NCBI GenBank assembly: GCA_020431915.1 | Contig: JAGQHJ010000008.1 | Span: 1-53,733, forward strand | Direction: 5' to 3' | DNA from: Cyanobacteria bacterium HKST-UBA04 | GTDB taxonomy: Bacteria; Cyanobacteriota; Vampirovibrionia; Vampirovibrionales; JAGQHJ01 | Length of the DNA stretch: 53,733 nt | In this document: in pieces, positions 52,893 to 53,733 of the stretch | Layout of the letters: each line of letters begins with the position of its first letter | Position numbering within the stretch: the first letter of the stretch is position 1 | Made by a program: the position numbers and the translations under genes | The notes under the pieces: model-generated | Told to the model about the DNA's origin: nothing | Seen by the model: only the letters and a program-made list of their open reading frames with translations | The model's database searches: none

Positions 52893-53726
52893 CTAGGCGC
52901 CGGGCTTATGGGTCTCAGACTCCGGGGCGGTGTGTAGCAGGTACCGCAGGGCAAACAGCCCCATGCTCAGGCCTAGTGCCATTAACAACTGGTTAATGGT
53001 GGGCAGGGTTGGCGGCAGGCTGATACAAAAGGTGAGCAGTCCCACGATGCCAATCAGCAGACTCGAGACGAGCAGCGCCGACGAAACGGTCTGGCGGGGC
53101 AAGAGCTTGGTGGCAGAGGACGCGTTGTTAATGGGCCTGGTGTCGCGCATGGTTTGCACAGCCTCGGTAATCGCGGCCCGTAGGCTTCGAAGGGTACGCA
53201 TGGCATGCAGTGACACCGGGCCGGTCGCGTCGGTATCGGGTGCAAAGCGGGGTGTGGGCTTGCTGGCCGTTGCTTCGGGCAAAACGGTGTCCGTGGCAGG
53301 GAGGGGCGGTGTGGTGGGTTTAATGTCTGCGTCGGCTTTGGGGCTTCGGCGTTTCAAATCACGGGCCTTTTTGCTTCGTACGGTTTTGGTGTATTTTTGC
53401 GGCAGCTTGGGGCTGCTGTCGTAGGTGTCGACGTCCGTTCGGTCACTGTTGGCTTGAGGGGGGCTGGAGACGGCAACCGTATCGGTGGCGGGTGGCGGGG
53501 ATTCGGTTTGGATTCCACTGTTGGGTTCAGCCTGTGGTTCAGTTTGAATGTTCGGGACTGGCGGCAACGGCTCGCCTTGGGGTGGGCGAACCGGCTGGGC
53601 GGTTTTATTGGGCCGGGGCGGGGTCAGGCGAAGATCCTGGTCCGCTTCAGTAGCATCTACGGCCAGTGCCGACTGGGCACTGAGCAAGTGTTTTAAGCCA
53701 ACAAATTCTCGACGAGACCGTTTCAT
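52893..53726 (-). CDS. Hypothetical proline-rich protein with two C-terminal membrane helices
   Basis: 277 residues, complete in the window. Residues 20-200 are disordered, rich in Pro, Thr, Asp and Lys (for example LTPPRPNKTAQPVRPP). Two hydrophobic helices lie at about 217-237 (ALLVSSLLIGIVGLLTFCIS) and 243-263 (INQLLMALGLSMGLFALRYL), with a short polar tail. It is likely a membrane-anchored protein with a long flexible domain. I recognise no family. It precedes the mscS-type gene. The start ATG is seven bases from the window end, so its upstream region is not visible. Confidence 0.65.
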   Translation of the reverse strand: MKRSRREFVGLKHLLSAQSALAVDATEADQDLRLTPPRPNKTAQPVRPPQGEPLPPVPNIQTEPQAEPNSGIQTESPPPATDTVAVSSPPQANSDRTDVDTYDSSPKLPQKYTKTVRSKKARDLKRRSPKADADIKPTTPPLPATDTVLPEATASKPTPRFAPDTDATGPVSLHAMRTLRSLRAAITEAVQTMRDTRPINNASSATKLLPRQTVSSALLVSSLLIGIVGLLTFCISLPPTLPTINQLLMALGLSMGLFALRYLLHTAPESETHKPGA

Positions 53727-53733
53727 ACATCGG

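Overview
The window is a GC-rich chromosomal segment from a Gram-negative-type heterotrophic bacterium. It has densely packed, mostly housekeeping genes on both strands and no rRNA, insertion sequence, prophage or CRISPR array. An envelope-glycan cluster with a heptose-7-phosphate kinase-like gene and a GT9 glycosyltransferase points to a lipopolysaccharide outer membrane. The DUF4330 protein is a family known mainly from Cyanobacteriota, yet no photosynthesis gene is present and there are genes for histidine and branched amino-acid catabolism. A non-photosynthetic cyanobacterial relative (Vampirovibrionia/Melainabacteria type) is a reasonable guess, but it is inference only.

Layout. 0.2-4.7 kb (minus): GT9 glycosyltransferase, O-antigen ligase/polymerase-like membrane protein, DUF4330 protein, then a heptose kinase. 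4.8-6.3 kb (plus): tRNA-Arg(CCG) and corA. 6.3-7.1 kb: a gene-free stretch with a candidate structured RNA of about 395 nt on the minus strand and a possible 47-codon leader ORF on the plus strand. 7.1-13.4 kb (plus): a nine-PAS hybrid histidine kinase with receiver and Hpt domains, then a NarL-type response regulator. 13.4-16.3 kb (minus): two sugar ABC permeases and tsaD. 16.6-21.4 kb (plus): a 1357-residue cyclase-like/ATPase/TPR protein and ogt. 21.3-24.1 kb (minus): a Wzc-like protein whose ATPase domain has lost its Walker A, and a small protein. 24.5-27.4 kb (plus): leuC-leuD and a hypothetical. 27.4-30.2 kb (minus): pyrR, a pabB/trpE-type gene and a YebC regulator. 30.3-32.5 kb (plus): a zinc-ribbon hypothetical and a GNAT-like protein. 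32.5-35.5 kb (minus): hutU-hutI. 35.7-38.0 kb (plus): a long RelA/SpoT enzyme. 38.0-44.0 kb (minus): hemE-hemN-hemH-hemY plus a methyltransferase. 44.2-44.6 kb: an OsmC protein with a strong terminator. 44.7-46.9 kb (minus): a leucine-dehydrogenase-like enzyme and a YkgJ-type protein. 47.1-51.9 kb (plus): three related repeat proteins of unknown function. 51.9-53.7 kb (minus): an MscS channel and a proline-rich membrane protein.

The most novel content is the three-gene run at 47.1-51.9 kb. All three proteins start M(F/L)PT, have disordered N-termini, and carry helical repeats of about 80 or 95 residues marked by HPQA and LDPxSxEA motifs. They have no recognisable family and are candidate secreted or structural proteins. 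The candidate RNA at 6.34-6.73 kb is the second most interesting item.

Tight coupling is common: three TAATG stop-start overlaps (ligase/GT9, permease/permease, leuC/leuD), and convergent neighbours often abut or overlap. Shine-Dalgarno sequences are strong before some genes (osmC, leuD, pyrR, the 59-residue protein) and not visible before many others, so several starts are uncertain.
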